From Epiperipatus broadwayi (taxonomy: Eukaryota > Onychophora > Udeonychophora > Euonychophora > Peripatidae), in the NCBI GenBank assembly GCA_028023455.1, contig JAQFVV010000042.1, positions 8,021,922 to 8,085,921 on the forward strand: a DNA stretch of 64,000 nucleotides, written 5' to 3'. The position numbers and the translations under genes are program-made. Of this stretch, positions 38,033 to 49,183 are shown in pieces (within the stretch, counting starts at the first letter, position 1; each line of letters begins with the position of its first letter). The notes under the pieces were generated by a model. The model was not told the origin of the DNA. It was given only the letters and a program-made list of their open reading frames with translations, and made no database searches.

Positions 38033-38167
38033 GCATTACAAATAATTAAAATAACTTTAATTTAAAGTTATAACTTATTTATTTATGATGCAATTATTAT
38101 TTTAGTCCAGCAATTTTTTTATTTTAAATTAGTTAAATTAGTAACATTTTCTTAAAATGATTATTGA

Positions 38168-38690
38168 TTGTATTTATATATTGGATTATTTCCATCATCT
38201 AATATTAAGTATTGAATGTCTTTAGAAAAATTTAACTATATTTTAATATACCAATTACATTCAACTGTAAATAATAGCATACAAGTCTATATGTGCACAT
38301 TTCAAGAAGTATTATTCTCTTCTGGCCTGACCAGTGATAGTACTAGCATGTGAATCTGGATCCTTAGATTTTTGAATATTGAATTTTAAGGTAATGCTCT
38401 AACCATCTTAGCCATCTTGCTAAAGATTCACTTGGTTAGAAGGGTTCAGGTTTGATTACCATGCTAATATTGTCACTGGTCAGGCCAGCAAAACTGGAAG
38501 AATACATTTCAAAATGTTGTGTATATACTGTTGTTATTATTAATAGTTGAATGTAATTGGAATATTTAAACAAAATTATATATTTCTAAAGACATCCAAT
38601 ACTTAATATTAAATGACAGAAATAATCTGTATATAAATACAACTAAAATACCATCATCACAAACCTTTAAGAAACACCGATTATTGATTA
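38168..38690. repeat. Palindrome made from PLE 3' ends with a tRNA-like centre
   Basis: Left and right halves are inverted copies: 'ccatcatctaatattaagta' type sequence at about 38193 pairs with 'acttaatattaaatgacaga' at about 38601. 'ggcctgaccagtgatag' at 38324 pairs with 'gtcactggtcaggcc' at 38472. The centre has, on the minus strand, 'gatggctaagatggttagagc', a tRNA D-arm-like sequence. The outer flank 'ataccatcatcacaaac' also follows the PLE at 10.5 kb. So this is the terminal part of the same PLE family in head-to-head arrangement, without coding region. Confidence 0.65.
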
Positions 38691-39343
38691 TTTCTTAATT
38701 TCTTTAATAATATCTTGAAAAAAAAAAATTTCACAGTATTAAAATAATCAAATCAAATGTTTTAATGAATTTTTAAGTTAGAAATTAAATCTAACTTATA
38801 TTAATAAAAACATATTAATTTCATATTTAAATCAATTGATATATTTCAAATATTTATTATCATTTTCAATCATCAAAGCCAATTATATTTAAATTACTAT
38901 CCATCTTAAATTTACATATTAATTTTGAAATTATTCATAATTAATACAAACCAAACATTTTAAAGTATTATTTTAGCTATAATAACCACTTTTAATAGAT
39001 GAATATGTTAAAACTAAATAGAGAGAAAATTCAGAGAGATTATTATAATATCATGAGTTAAATATTTGAATGATTAATATTTGTCTCAAAGATCTAAGAA
39101 AGTTAATAAATTTAAGTAAAACATTGATCACTTAGAAATGAAATTTTTGTCTATATAATATAGATGTTTATACCTTCTAGATTTTTAATATTTTCAAAAA
39201 AATATTTATAATAATAATATAAGCAATTACATCTAAACATAGAAAATAACTTTGTGACTTGCTCATGGCAAGTTTTGATTCTCAAATAATTTTTAGTTCC
39301 TAATAAACTTTTATGTGAAATGCATTCTTGGTAGCTACTAGGT
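38691..39343. other. AT-rich intron sequence
   Basis: No feature recognised. Confidence 0.5.
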
Positions 39344-39731
39344 CAGGGGTCCCCAACCTTTTTGCACTTAAGAGCACATTCTATAATACTGGCCAGATGG
39401 CGGGCACCATTTATTTTTTCAACCAGGTGGTGGGCCTCATTTATTTTTTCAATATAAATTTATAGTTGGATATTGTTAATAATACACATAATGTACAAAA
39501 AAATATTTATTTCAAATATAAAATTTTTAACATTTATATTTTTAAGCTGTAAAAGAATAGTATGCCCTACAATTTGATTACAATATAATACAATAATTTA
39601 TAAGAAATTTTAAAAATTAAATTTATTTGTATCAGATAAATAATTTTTTATAGTATTTGGATAGCGGCGGGCACATGTAAAATGGTCTGCGGGCGCCATG
39701 GTACCCGCAGGCATAGGGTTGGGGACCCCTG
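39344..39731. mobile_element. hAT-type MITE with perfect 8-bp target duplication
   Basis: Starts CAGGGGTCCCCAACC and ends GGTTGGGGACCCCTG, perfect 15-base terminal inverted repeats of hAT (Charlie-like) type. Both sides carry TACTAGGT (39336-39343 and 39732-39739), an 8-bp target duplication as hAT transposases make. The 388-bp interior is non-coding, with a direct repeat of 'ggcgggc(a)ccatttattttttcaa' near the left end and 'gcgggcgccatggtacccgc' near the right. A perfect duplication and perfect ends suggest relatively recent insertion. Confidence 0.92.
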
Positions 39732-39739
39732 TACTAGGT

Positions 39740-41884
39740 TGTGGTTTAAGCAACAATGCTGAAAATAATTCATTTTTCTAGATTGAAAATTTTTATGTTG
39801 CAAGTATATTTATAATTAAAGAATTTTTTTACTAGTGGAGTTGAAGATATACTATAGGTCACTTATTAGAGTAGATTGCCATCTTCTAGAATGAAATCCC
39901 ACAGGTTTTTTTGTAATCAGATATGGTATTTGTTTTAAGAAGATAAAATTTTGATTAGCATAACTTCAACACTTCATTTTTAAATCAAGATTCATATATG
40001 GAGTCTTGAAAACAAACTCATTTGTTACTAATCTTTAATATCAAATTTCTCTGTAAAACAAAAGTTTATTAAAATTTTAACCTTTTTTTTAAAAACATTC
40101 TTTAAATATTATTTAATTAAAATAAAATTTATGATTTAAAATGATTAGAGAAATTTCTTTGACTTTACTTCCAGTTTTAACCAAAAAAAAAAAACAAGAA
40201 TACGGAAGTAACTTTTATTTAGCTCATTTACAAAAAAAATATTTATTTAAAAGAAAAGTCATGCAATTTTACCTATTTTAAAATTAGGAATAAATTAAAT
40301 ATTATTCATTGAATACATGTTTATAAAGTTGTAATCTTATCCACATTTACTCATACATAAATATTTACAGCATCTGTCTCTATATAGTTGTTGCTTAAAT
40401 CCATTTATTCAAGAAAATAGACGAATATTTTTAAATATGTCAATTTATTGATTTCTTCCTATTCTATCTATATTTTATTTCTGCTAACAATTTTATACAC
40501 CCTGTAGTCAGTTTTAAATATAAAGTTTGTTTAACAATTGTATTTGATTAGTTCAAAGGATTGTGGGCAAGTTTTATGTGCAATATTTTCAAAGAGCCAT
40601 TATTTGAATAATATTTATATAAATTATGTAACAAATACCACAAAGATTTTCATACATTTTATCATTGATTGTATTTTTCTTATAGAAATAAGATATATTT
40701 CCAGGATGATTGGATATTTCTAACATCCACTTTTGATACAAATCTATAATTAAGATATCAGCTTTTTTAAAAAAGATGTTTAAGCAGAAATAGTTTTCCT
40801 CTCTACTGTGATTTTTCTTCAATTGTGAGCACATCTGTGTTTCAGTCAAATGAATGAATTTTAAGTAGAGGTTTAAAGATTAATTGAAATTGAATGATGA
40901 TAGTAAAATATATAAATACAATTCTGATGTGTTTATGAGAATTATATATATAATAAGATTATGAATTCCTGAATTTCATGATAAGATAAACTAATAAAAA
41001 AATCTCATGATGCAACAGCAATACATCTGCTTGTCATTTCTCTATGAAATTTTTTTTAATGTGTTTAAGATTTTTTTTTTTGGTCAGTAAATAATTATCT
41101 AGTTATTTCTTGCTTTAGAGTAAAATAAGAATAATAAGCTATGCAAACCTTTATCGTGTAACATTTGTTAAGATGGTGAATCTGCCCTTTTTTTTTGTTT
41201 CTCTGTGATGAACTGTTGAATAGCTCTTTGGGCTGCAGTGAGTTACTTATAAAATCTGTTTTAATTTTGTTGTGTCTTTTTATGAGGATAACTGAACATA
41301 ATTCAGTTTAGATTATAAATTGTCTCATTGAATTATTTTAAACTTTGGTGACTAGAATTAAAGATATATGAGTTTGATAGCTAGTCATCTGTTGAAAAGG
41401 TCAATATGGATATATTTTGCATGTGGATTTTTATTTTTGAATAACAGTGACCATGGATGCTTATTATCAGACATTTGTATTCACAGTATTTTCAGAATGG
41501 GTATAGAATTGTGAATTGTTTCTCTGTTGAACTTTAGTTTTGTCATGTTGCTGCTTTATACATTATGTGAAATTGTGTTGTATATTTTGTTTTTATGTAG
41601 TATTTTACTAGCTTTTGATGTTATTTAAAGTTATTTTATAGTTCCAGTTTTATTGAAGAGATATCTATTGAAACTTGATGTATTACCTGAACAAGACAAG
41701 TGCTTATATTCTAAGTGAATGTTTCATACTGTAACAATCTGAATCCATTGCCTTACCAGCTTAATGCAGTAATGGATGAATGGAACCTTGCCAATTCTAA
41801 GCACCTGTTATGAAAACTATTTATTTATTAATATATTTTAATATTTAATATTATTTGATCATTATTTTTTTCTTGATTTTTATC
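39740..41884. other. AT-rich intron sequence
   Basis: No supported feature; small open frames near 40538 and 40589 overlap on opposite strands and are composition-driven. Confidence 0.5.
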
Positions 41885-42930
41885 TTTAATACCTCTGGCA
41901 ATGAATTGTATATTCAATCAGAGGGGTAGAATACTATTGATAGATTAACCATCAATGATATCTATGGACAGATTGAGGCTATACAAATGCACAGCTCAAC
42001 CATATTTCCTGACTATATCACCCATCAACTGCAGGAACAACTCCCTACATCTAAAGCATTTTATTTGTTTTGAGAACAGGTGCTATCTGGCCATATATGT
42101 TATATATAGCTGGCATACTCAGTCAACAGGCACACAAATCCAGTGCTTGACATATCCCAAGCTAACTCCTACTCTTTATCAGGGGTTCAGTGCATTTACT
42201 TAACATATACAAATATTTATATCCTTAAATTAATGGTGGTGTAGTGTAAAGAGAGAAATAGCATAGACCAAAAAACAATTAAGCAAACATTATTATTTAT
42301 TCAAGCGCGCACATATTTAATATAATAAAACTTTACATAAAGAAAATATAAACAATTACATTCAGGCTAAATTTTATGATTGTCCTTTATTAAAGTCCTT
42401 ATCACTTAAAAACACATAACATGTCTAGACAGTTTATTGAAAATATATTTACCTAGGTTTTCATTAGTGTTAATTTCCAACCAGTTAGCCTTTTGGCCTC
42501 CATTAATGGCTTCATGGAATTGCTTTCATTCTTCATGTCAACAGTGGGGGAGAGAGAGCATGAGAGCAGCATCTATTTCACAGCATTGGCTCCAGGTGAG
42601 GACAGTTGATGGAGCTGAAGACTCAGGGCCTGAAGCCCAGATGATTATTACTATGGTTTTCTAGCAATGCATGTTGCTAATTATGTGGCTTCTGCATTGA
42701 TATTGTCCACAGAAGTAATGACTGGCTCACTGAGGGTCATATTAACTATGCTCTCAGTGACAAATGGATCAGTGAACTGGTGAACTTGAAACCCGCAATT
42801 AGAAAATTGAACTTTGAAAACTCTGGACAACTTTTCAAGGACTGACTCTGTCTGAAGATCTGAACAAATGAATGAAGATAACAATAGCCAAGCTGCAACT
42901 TTTATATCTATCTGTCCCTGTTTATTTCCT
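41885..42930. other. Less AT-rich segment of unknown origin
   Basis: Roughly 1 kb with clearly more balanced composition than its surroundings. Open frames on both strands (41955-42203 +, 42437-42664 +, 42681-42884 -) have diverse amino-acid use; the minus-strand one includes 'SDLQTESVLEKLSRVFKVQF' and 'TESIVNMTLSEPVITSVDN'. On the minus strand 'aaacctaggtaaat' at about 42447-42460 looks like a splice donor. I recognise no domain. It may be part of a decayed LTR element, a processed or exonised host sequence, or an uncharacterised repeat. Confidence 0.4.
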
Positions 42931-43137
42931 TATCATAGTTTTAATTTTTATCATAATTTAAATCTAATTTTAATTAATTTGTACATTTTATTTTATCTAA
43001 TCTTTATTAGATTCATCTAATAACTTATTATCCATGAATCTTTCAAAATTAATTGCATTCCTGATGATGAGATGTTTTACAAAACTTTCTTTTACAAACT
43101 AATTTTATTTTAACATTTTACATATATTTAGCTTTTC

Positions 43138-43794
43138 TAAATTATTCAAATGGAAGTCAATCTCTGATAATGCACTATTTCTGAAATATTATAAATTTCC
43201 ATGCACTCGCCTGTGAGTAAGAGTTTAAAAAACTTAAGTGAATCATTTATATTTAGAGCATACATTCTATATACACCAACTCTTACAGACCATGCTTAAA
43301 TTAGGGCTTGAGTCTATTGTGTGCCTGATGTTATAAATGTATGCTCTAAACTTAAGTGATTCACTTAAGTTTTTTGAACTCTTACCGGCAAATGAGTGCA
43401 TGGAAATTTATAGTATTTCAGAAATAGTGCATTATTGGAGATTGACTTCCATTTGAATAATTTCAAAGTTTTCAGTATTTTATAATAATAGATTTACATT
43501 TATCAGTCATGTTTGTTTAATTGTTGGTCATTAAAAATCAAGCACTATCTTTCTTCTGCGGTAGATTAAATAGATTTGTACAATTGAATATTTGATTATA
43601 ACATCAGGCACACAATAGACTCAAGCCCTGATTTAAGCACAGTCTGTAAGAGTTGGTATATATAGAATGTATACTCTAAATTTAAGTGATTTACTTAAGT
43701 TTTTTAAACTCTTACTGTGGGCAAGTGCATAGAAATTTATATTTTAGAAATAGCACATTATCTGAGATTGACTTCTGTTTGAATAATTTCAAAG
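43138..43794. repeat. Nested foldback element with three repeat arms
   Basis: Arm A (about 43141-43345, one orientation) is matched by arm C (about 43597-43794) in inverted orientation over its full length. That includes the central part 'tgtgcctgatgttata' / 'ataacatcaggcacaca'. Arm B (43339-43468) is a second inverted copy of the outer part only ('gtatgctctaaacttaag', 'actcttaccgg', 'gtgcatggaaattt', 'gacttccatttgaata'). A can therefore fold with either B or C. Non-coding; likely a MITE that suffered a partial internal duplication. Confidence 0.8.
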
Positions 43795-43861
43795 TTTTCA
43801 GCACTTTATAATAATAGATTTAATACATTGTACAGGCTTAAACCTGCATTTATATATGTAA

Positions 43862-44032
43862 TATATGCGGGATTTAAACTCAGACTTTCACATGACTCAC
43901 CACTCTCAGTGCCATCTTATATTGCTGACCCACTTGATTACACATCACACATGTGATCAAGTGGGTCAGCAATATGAAATGGCACTGAGAGTGGTGGGTC
44001 ATGTGAAAGTCTGAGTTCGAATCCCACATATA
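43862..44032. repeat. Long hairpin of two inverted tRNA-like SINE heads
   Basis: Arms of about 80 bases (43862-43944 and 43951-44032) pair almost perfectly around 'acacatcacacatg'. Each arm reads outward as 'gtgggtcagcaatatgaaat', 'ggcactgagagtggtggg', 'tcatgtgaaagtctgag' and ends TTCGAATCCCAC, a textbook tRNA T-arm/B-box. Only a handful of mismatches separate the arms. The B-box end 'gaaagtctgagttcgaatccc' is also the 3' signature of SINE family A, so the two are related. Confidence 0.85.
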
Positions 44033-44889
44033 ATAATAGATTTGGTTGTTTTAAACATTTATTTCTTTTTCTTTTTAATTAATAAAAAGAAGAGAACTAG
44101 GTTTTAAATCTTCCCCCTCCTATTCTTACTAAAAGTTTTATTTTTAAAAAAATATGATGCAATCTTTTATTTTTAGAACATTATGTTTTAAAATCTATTT
44201 TTCTTTTTTCTTTTTTAACTATTCTCGTTTTTTTTTTTAAATTTGTTTATTTTTAAATTATAAAATATGTAACTCAGATATATGTGTGTTTTAGAACATA
44301 CATCTTGCTAGTGTTACAATATATTACTGAGAAACATTTTACTGTTACAATTTAAAGGGTTTTTTTTTTTTAAAGAATAAAAGTATAAGATGCCATACAT
44401 TAGTCAATTTTGCAGCAGTTATTCACATGTGAATAATTGAAGTGTGAGTAAGTTAATTTGGGAAATAAGTTAAATGTAATTCATGATATTTGTCTATTAA
44501 TTGTGCATAGTTCAGCTTATGAATTCTGAAATGTTTACATGTAGGTAGTGTTTAGATTGTTACATCAAAGTAAACAAGATGTTCTTTTTTTACTATAACT
44601 TTTTTTTTGATTTTGAATTGAATTGCAAATCAGCATCAAATGAAAATTGTTGGACAGTTATCGACATGTTATTAGTTTGAATTGCAACTGATCTAGGTGT
44701 ATGTTTTATAATATAGTTTTTTATGTGTGGTATTAATATTGTATATAATGTGTGGTAATTATGTCATTATTTTAAGATTTATTGTTGAATTGGTTAAAAA
44801 TGAATTTATAATATCTTGGTAATTTTAGAAGTAGAAAGGTGAACTTGGTGTTCACAAATTTCAATGTGCTGCTGCTTTTACCAAATTAA
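44033..44889. other. AT-rich intron sequence
   Basis: T-rich tracts; no feature recognised. Confidence 0.5.
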
Positions 44890-45096
44890 AAAATAAGGTA
44901 TTTTTGTTACAATAACTACTGTGACTAAATTAGCTGCATATAAATCTGTTATTTTAACTAATTTATTGTGTTGGTGTGAGATTTGGGCATCCTTTTGACA
45001 TAATATAAAGGCATAAGAAAAGTTTCATTTAAGAATACTCCTTAAAATGCTAATCTTTATTGGATTGGACATGTAAAGTGAAGAAACAGTATAAGA
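44890..45096 (+). pseudogene. Decayed LINE C-terminal region, left half (split by hAT)
   Basis: In the plus frame 'CEIWAS', then 'HNIKA.EKFHLRILLKMLI' and 'IGLDM' match the common LINE tail 'Y.SETW.L...HIK.LE.FH.RCL.KIL......IGH'. The fragment stops at the hAT insertion and appears to continue at 47717. Very degraded, with several stops. Confidence 0.5.
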
Positions 45097-45505
45097 CAGG
45101 GGTCGGCAACCTATGGCACCCGTGCCATGCTTGGCACATCAACGATTATCAATGGTACTCAAAATAAAATGAAATTGTAGAAAAATATATTTTAATTACA
45201 GTGTCTTTTTTTTTTTTTACATTCAACATTGAATTTACGATTAAATCAATATTTATCAGAAAATAATACACTTGACTTCATTTAAAGATATTTTTGTTTG
45301 CAAGTGAAATAAATTCTACATATTCACATTTTACTTCTGAGAATATTAAAAAATGAGATCGTAATTGAAATAAAAAGCTTATTACATTATCAATCCTAGA
45401 AAGCTATTTTCGGTAGTTGAATGGTAAATAATCGACGCTCATTGGCTCATAGCATACTGACTGAGAGATTCCCAAAATATCCCACAAAAGACAAAAATGT
45501 GATAT

Positions 45506-47302
45506 TCACTTTTTTCAAGACTCTTGGACAAATGAATATGGATTTGTACAGCAAAAAGATCGTGCTGTGAGTACATTGTGTTGTAAAAGTATTGTGTGTC
45601 ATACCTCAAGTATACAAAGACATTATCAAACTAAATGTGTTCATGTTTAAAAACTCAGATGAGAAAAGTGAAGTTATAAAAAAGGGCTGTTACTGCCTTT
45701 AAAAAACAAACTACTTATTTTAATCAAATAATTGGAACCCAAAATAAAGCCACGGAATGTAGTTATACAATTGCTCATTGTGTAGCTTTGAAAGGCAAAC
45801 CAAACATTTTTGAAAAGTGTTGAAATCTTATTCAGTGATCTACCAAATAAACAAACGATACTGTCTCGAATTCGAGAAATACCAGCTTCTGCGAGATCAA
45901 TTCAAAAAAGAGTAACTGACATGGTCAAAGATGTAACAACAATACAGAAAACCAGTTTACAACAAGCTGCTGCATTCAGTGTTGCTGTTGATGAAAGCAC
46001 TGATGTAAATGATATGGCCTGCCTAGCAATAGTTGCACAATATTGTGACAACAATCATATTTATGAAGAATTGTGTTGCTTGATTCCGCTTACTGGTATA
46101 ACAAAGGGACATGATATTTTCACTGCATTTTTCAATTATTTTGAAAATCAGAAAATTAACATAAATAAAATATTTAGTGTTACTACTGATGCCAGCCGTG
46201 CAATAGTCGGAAAGGAAAAGAGATTTATTAAACTTCTTGAAAATCATATTAAACATTGAAAATTGAGTTTCCACTGCATTATACACCAGGACAATTTAGT
46301 TGCAAAAATTTCATCACAATACTTGAATTCTGTAATGGACACTGTCATTAAAATAAACTAATTTCATAGTTTCTCGTTCTTCATTAACACTAGGCAATTT
46401 AAATCCCTTTTGCAAAAAATGAATATTGCATATATAGACCTCCCTCTATACAGCAATGTTCGTTGTATTAGTCATGGTAATGTCTTGAACAGGTTTGTAT
46501 CATGTCTGAAATAAATCATTATGTTTCTTGATGAAAAAGAACATTATCTGGAAATAAATGATGAAGACTGCAAATTGATGTTTCTGACTGATATAACATC
46601 AATACCTAAATGAGTTAAACTTGCGTTGTCAAGGTAAGGGTCAAACAGTAGTAGAACTTTTTGAATATTGGAAAGGATTTGCATCAAAATTAGATATATT
46701 TTGCCATGATATTATTACTAACACTTACAAATACTTTCCAAATCTAAAGGCCCATGCAAATCAATTTAACATTAACAAAGATGAACTTCAAAAATACATT
46801 GAAGCTCTCAGAGAAGAATTTTCCAAATGATGTGAAGACTTCCAAATACCCACACCCATATTTTCTTTTCTCATCAAACCTGACTTATAATATGATTTAA
46901 AGATTGCTCTATTTGATTTATCTCTTTTTGAGTGGATGGATATTGATAGTTTTGAAATGGAATTCCGATTAATGTCATCAGAATTATGGAAAACTAAATT
47001 TGTAGAATTGTGGAAAACTCTTGAAGCAAACTGTCTAGAAAAGTTGGCTGTCATTCTCAATTGTTGGATATCATTAGCTGAAAGATTTAATTCTTTGAAA
47101 AAAACTGCTTGTGCTCTGCTTTCGGCATTTGGTTCAACTTACTTATGTGAACAAATTTTCTCACATATGAAAAATATTTTGAGTTCACAAAAAGTTGCCT
47201 AACACCTGAACATTCAGAAGCATGTGTGAAACTAAAGGTTACTAATTACATACCTGACATTGAGCAATTGAGCAAAGAGGTACAAGGGCAAGGTTCACAT
47301 TA
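45506..47302 (+). pseudogene. hAT transposase of the GTF2IRD2/ZBED5 type, broken
   Basis: N-terminal part (about 45506-45650) shows a BED-like finger: 'FVQQKDRAVSTLCCKSIVC' then 'SSIQRHYQTK', with Cys-X2-Cys-like and His residues. 45810-46259 reads 'LFSDLPNKQTILSRIREIP', 'SARSIQKRVTDM', 'AAAFSVAVDESTDVND', 'LIPLTGITKGHDIF' and 'NKIFSVTTDASRAIVGKEK'. This is the RNase-H-fold core with the VDEST and TTDAS acidic blocks. 46621-46830 contains 'HANQFNINKDELQKYIEALREEF'. 46936-47202 ends in 'LLSAFGSTYLCEQIFSHMK', the hAT C-terminal dimerisation region. At least four stops or frameshifts (about 45650, 46259, 46600, 46830, 47202) inactivate it. Confidence 0.88.
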
Positions 47303-47520
47303 ATTTATTTTAATAATAAAAAAGGGCTAATCATGTTAGAATTCATGATATTTTTTTCTTATTTAAATTATATATTTTGAATAGGTAAAAAGTTGTAATT
47401 TACAATTTGTAATATAATTTTTAATAAGCATGTTAAAAATTACACATTTAAAAAAAGATACTTTTCACATGACTCTAAGTATTTTAAAATACTGAATGAC
47501 CAATAATATAAGATTCAGTC

Positions 47521-47600
47521 ATAATGGACTTCAAAAGTATATATTATATAGTAGTATATATTATATACTATAATATATATAACTTTGAAGCCCATTATAA
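47521..47600. repeat. Small palindrome inside the hAT element
   Basis: 'ataatggacttcaaaagt' and 'actttgaagcccattat' form arms of about 17 bases, with a TA-rich inner part that also self-pairs. It may be a tiny inserted MITE. Confidence 0.6.
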
Positions 47601-47716
47601 CAACCAATTTTGATAATATATAATATGATTGGTAAAATCATGTTGGCATGCGGAATAACATTGTAACATAGGTTCGGCACCACACTACTAAAAGGTTGCT
47701 GACCCCTGGTATAAAA

Positions 47717-47970
47717 CATTATAAAAAGCTAGCCTGGTTTTTATGGGAGAGGCAGATTCCATGTACATTATAAATATTATCTTAAAGATATTCTCTAGAT
47801 ATGCAATGTTGGTATGATAGAGAATAGAATATATTAGAGAATTACAATTAAGAAAAAATGTTGAAATATTTCAGAAAGAAAAGATTGTTGTAAATGAAAC
47901 TAAAAGGCAGCATTATAAAATATCGAATAGATTATAGTGGAAGAAGCTGTATATGGGAGTTTTTGTGGTT
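47717..47970 (+). pseudogene. Decayed LINE C-terminal region, right half
   Basis: Continues the LINE tail interrupted at 45096: 'GRGRFHVHYKYYLKDIL' resembles the 'G....RYKD.LK..L' block found after the IGH motif in LINE C-termini. A related degraded block occurs at about 56255-56425. Strongly degraded. Confidence 0.4.
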
Positions 47971-48507
47971 CACATAATGATTTACATAATTATTGAAGAT
48001 TCATCTCCAGTGTATTATTGTTTTATCTTTTTATTTTTGGAATTTGTTGGCCATACTGCTGCAGAGAATAATAAAAAGGGTCATTAATGTTTGCATCTTA
48101 TAAACATATTTACTTTAAAAAAAAATTAAATATATTAATTTATTAATCATTTTTAAGATGCTTTTGTCAAAGGTTTCAGCCTTTCACGTTATTATTATTA
48201 TTTTTAAAAAAAAATTGTAAATTTATTAATGATATATATCATTTCATTATAAATCATACAGTTAATTGCTCAAAAGTTCATGTGATGTTAAGTATTGTCT
48301 TTGCCCCCTAAATAAACAAATATATTTTGTCCTTTGCCGTGCTACAATGAATATTTGCAATTTATAAACAAATTTAATTATTTATTTTTTTAATTTATTA
48401 ATTACATATATTATCTTATAGACAAATTTAATTTTTTATTTTATTTATTAATTACATATATGATTAAATTATAAATCATACGGTTAATTGCTTGGAAGTT
48501 CATGTGA
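47971..48507. other. AT-rich intron sequence
   Basis: Contains a local direct repeat: 'taattacatatat' with 'aaatcatac(a/g)gttaattgct' at about 48240-48270 and again at 48465-48495. No gene. Confidence 0.5.
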
Positions 48508-48900
48508 TAAATCATTAAGCATCACATGATCACCATCTCTTATACTAGCACTTATTTGTTTATAAACAAGGCAAAACTCTCCATACAGTAGTGCCACCCT
48601 GTGCCAACCAGAGTAATCAATGGATGCCAGAAGGCTTGTGCATAAAATCCCTATCTAATGCCTACTCATCCAATATCCCCAGACTAGTTTCTGGCTTGTG
48701 GCCTTTGTCAGTGAGGAGCTATATAAGCTGTTGAGCTTAGATTGAAAATATTTTTGTGTTTTCAAATTTCATTCTCATAGTTTTATACTTGAGTAGAGAT
48801 AAAAGGTGGTTGCTGGAGGGTTGCATTATATCCTAAGATCTAGGTGCAGTGCTCTCAGATCCAAAGCTCCTCACTGACTAACCACACAAATCAATTCTTC
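48508..48900. repeat. Repeat family B, copy near exon B
   Basis: Core 'aatcaatggatgccagaagg' to 'ccagactagtttctggc' is inverted relative to the copy at 52386-52515. It is followed by 'ctatataagctgttgagctt', 'ggttgctggagggttgcatt' and 'gcagtgctctcagatccaaa', shared in direct orientation with 52240-52395. The repeat ends about 240 bp before exon B. Confidence 0.75.
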
Positions 48901-49139
48901 TTGTGATTATAAATATATGCAATGTATATATCTATTGATTATGTACCCACACATACATAAATACTTTTATAAAGAACTTAAAAATTGTTTTTTTTTATTG
49001 AATAATTTAAAAGCTTTTTGTTAAAAAAAAAATGTTTTAGTTGTATTGTTTTTGTTTTAAGTAGAATTATAAAAGTTTTTAATCAGTGGAATATATTGAT
49101 ACACTGTTTTTCTAATGATAATTTTTATTTTCCTTGCAG

Positions 49140-49183
49140 CCTGAGTCTGTCTCCAGCTCCTGTTCTGACAGTGATAAAGTGAG
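49140..49183 (+). CDS. Exon B of an unrecognised host gene (44 or 39 nt)
   Basis: Preceded by a good polypyrimidine tract and acceptor 'ttttattttccttgcag' ending at 49139. Continuing the exon A phase (0), it reads PESVSSSCSDSDKV and ends AG|gtcagt at 49183. An alternative donor AAA|gtgagg at 49178 would give a 39-nt, phase-0 exon ending SDSDK. The other two frames contain stops (TGA in each). The peptide is Ser/Asp-rich and continues the acidic, disordered character of exon A. The 35-kb distance and small size mean gene finders may miss it. It lies between inverted copies of repeat family B. Confidence 0.6.

Larger units (their letters stand above)
45097..47708 (+). mobile_element. hAT transposon, nearly full structure, inactive
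   Basis: Begins CAGGGGTCGGCAACC and ends GGTTGCTGACCCCTG, imperfect terminal inverted repeats of hAT type. The flanks are GTATAAGA (45089-45096) and GTATAAAA (47709-47716), an 8-bp target duplication with one mismatch. The 2.6-kb interior holds a broken transposase (45506-47302). A small palindrome at about 47521-47600 ('ataatggacttcaaaag' against 'ctttgaagcccattat') lies in the 3' non-coding part and may be a later insertion. Confidence 0.9.

Noticed and set aside
42437-42664. 75-codon open frame as a host exon
   Set aside because: No convincing splice pair or recognisable protein; kept only as part of the unexplained balanced-composition segment.
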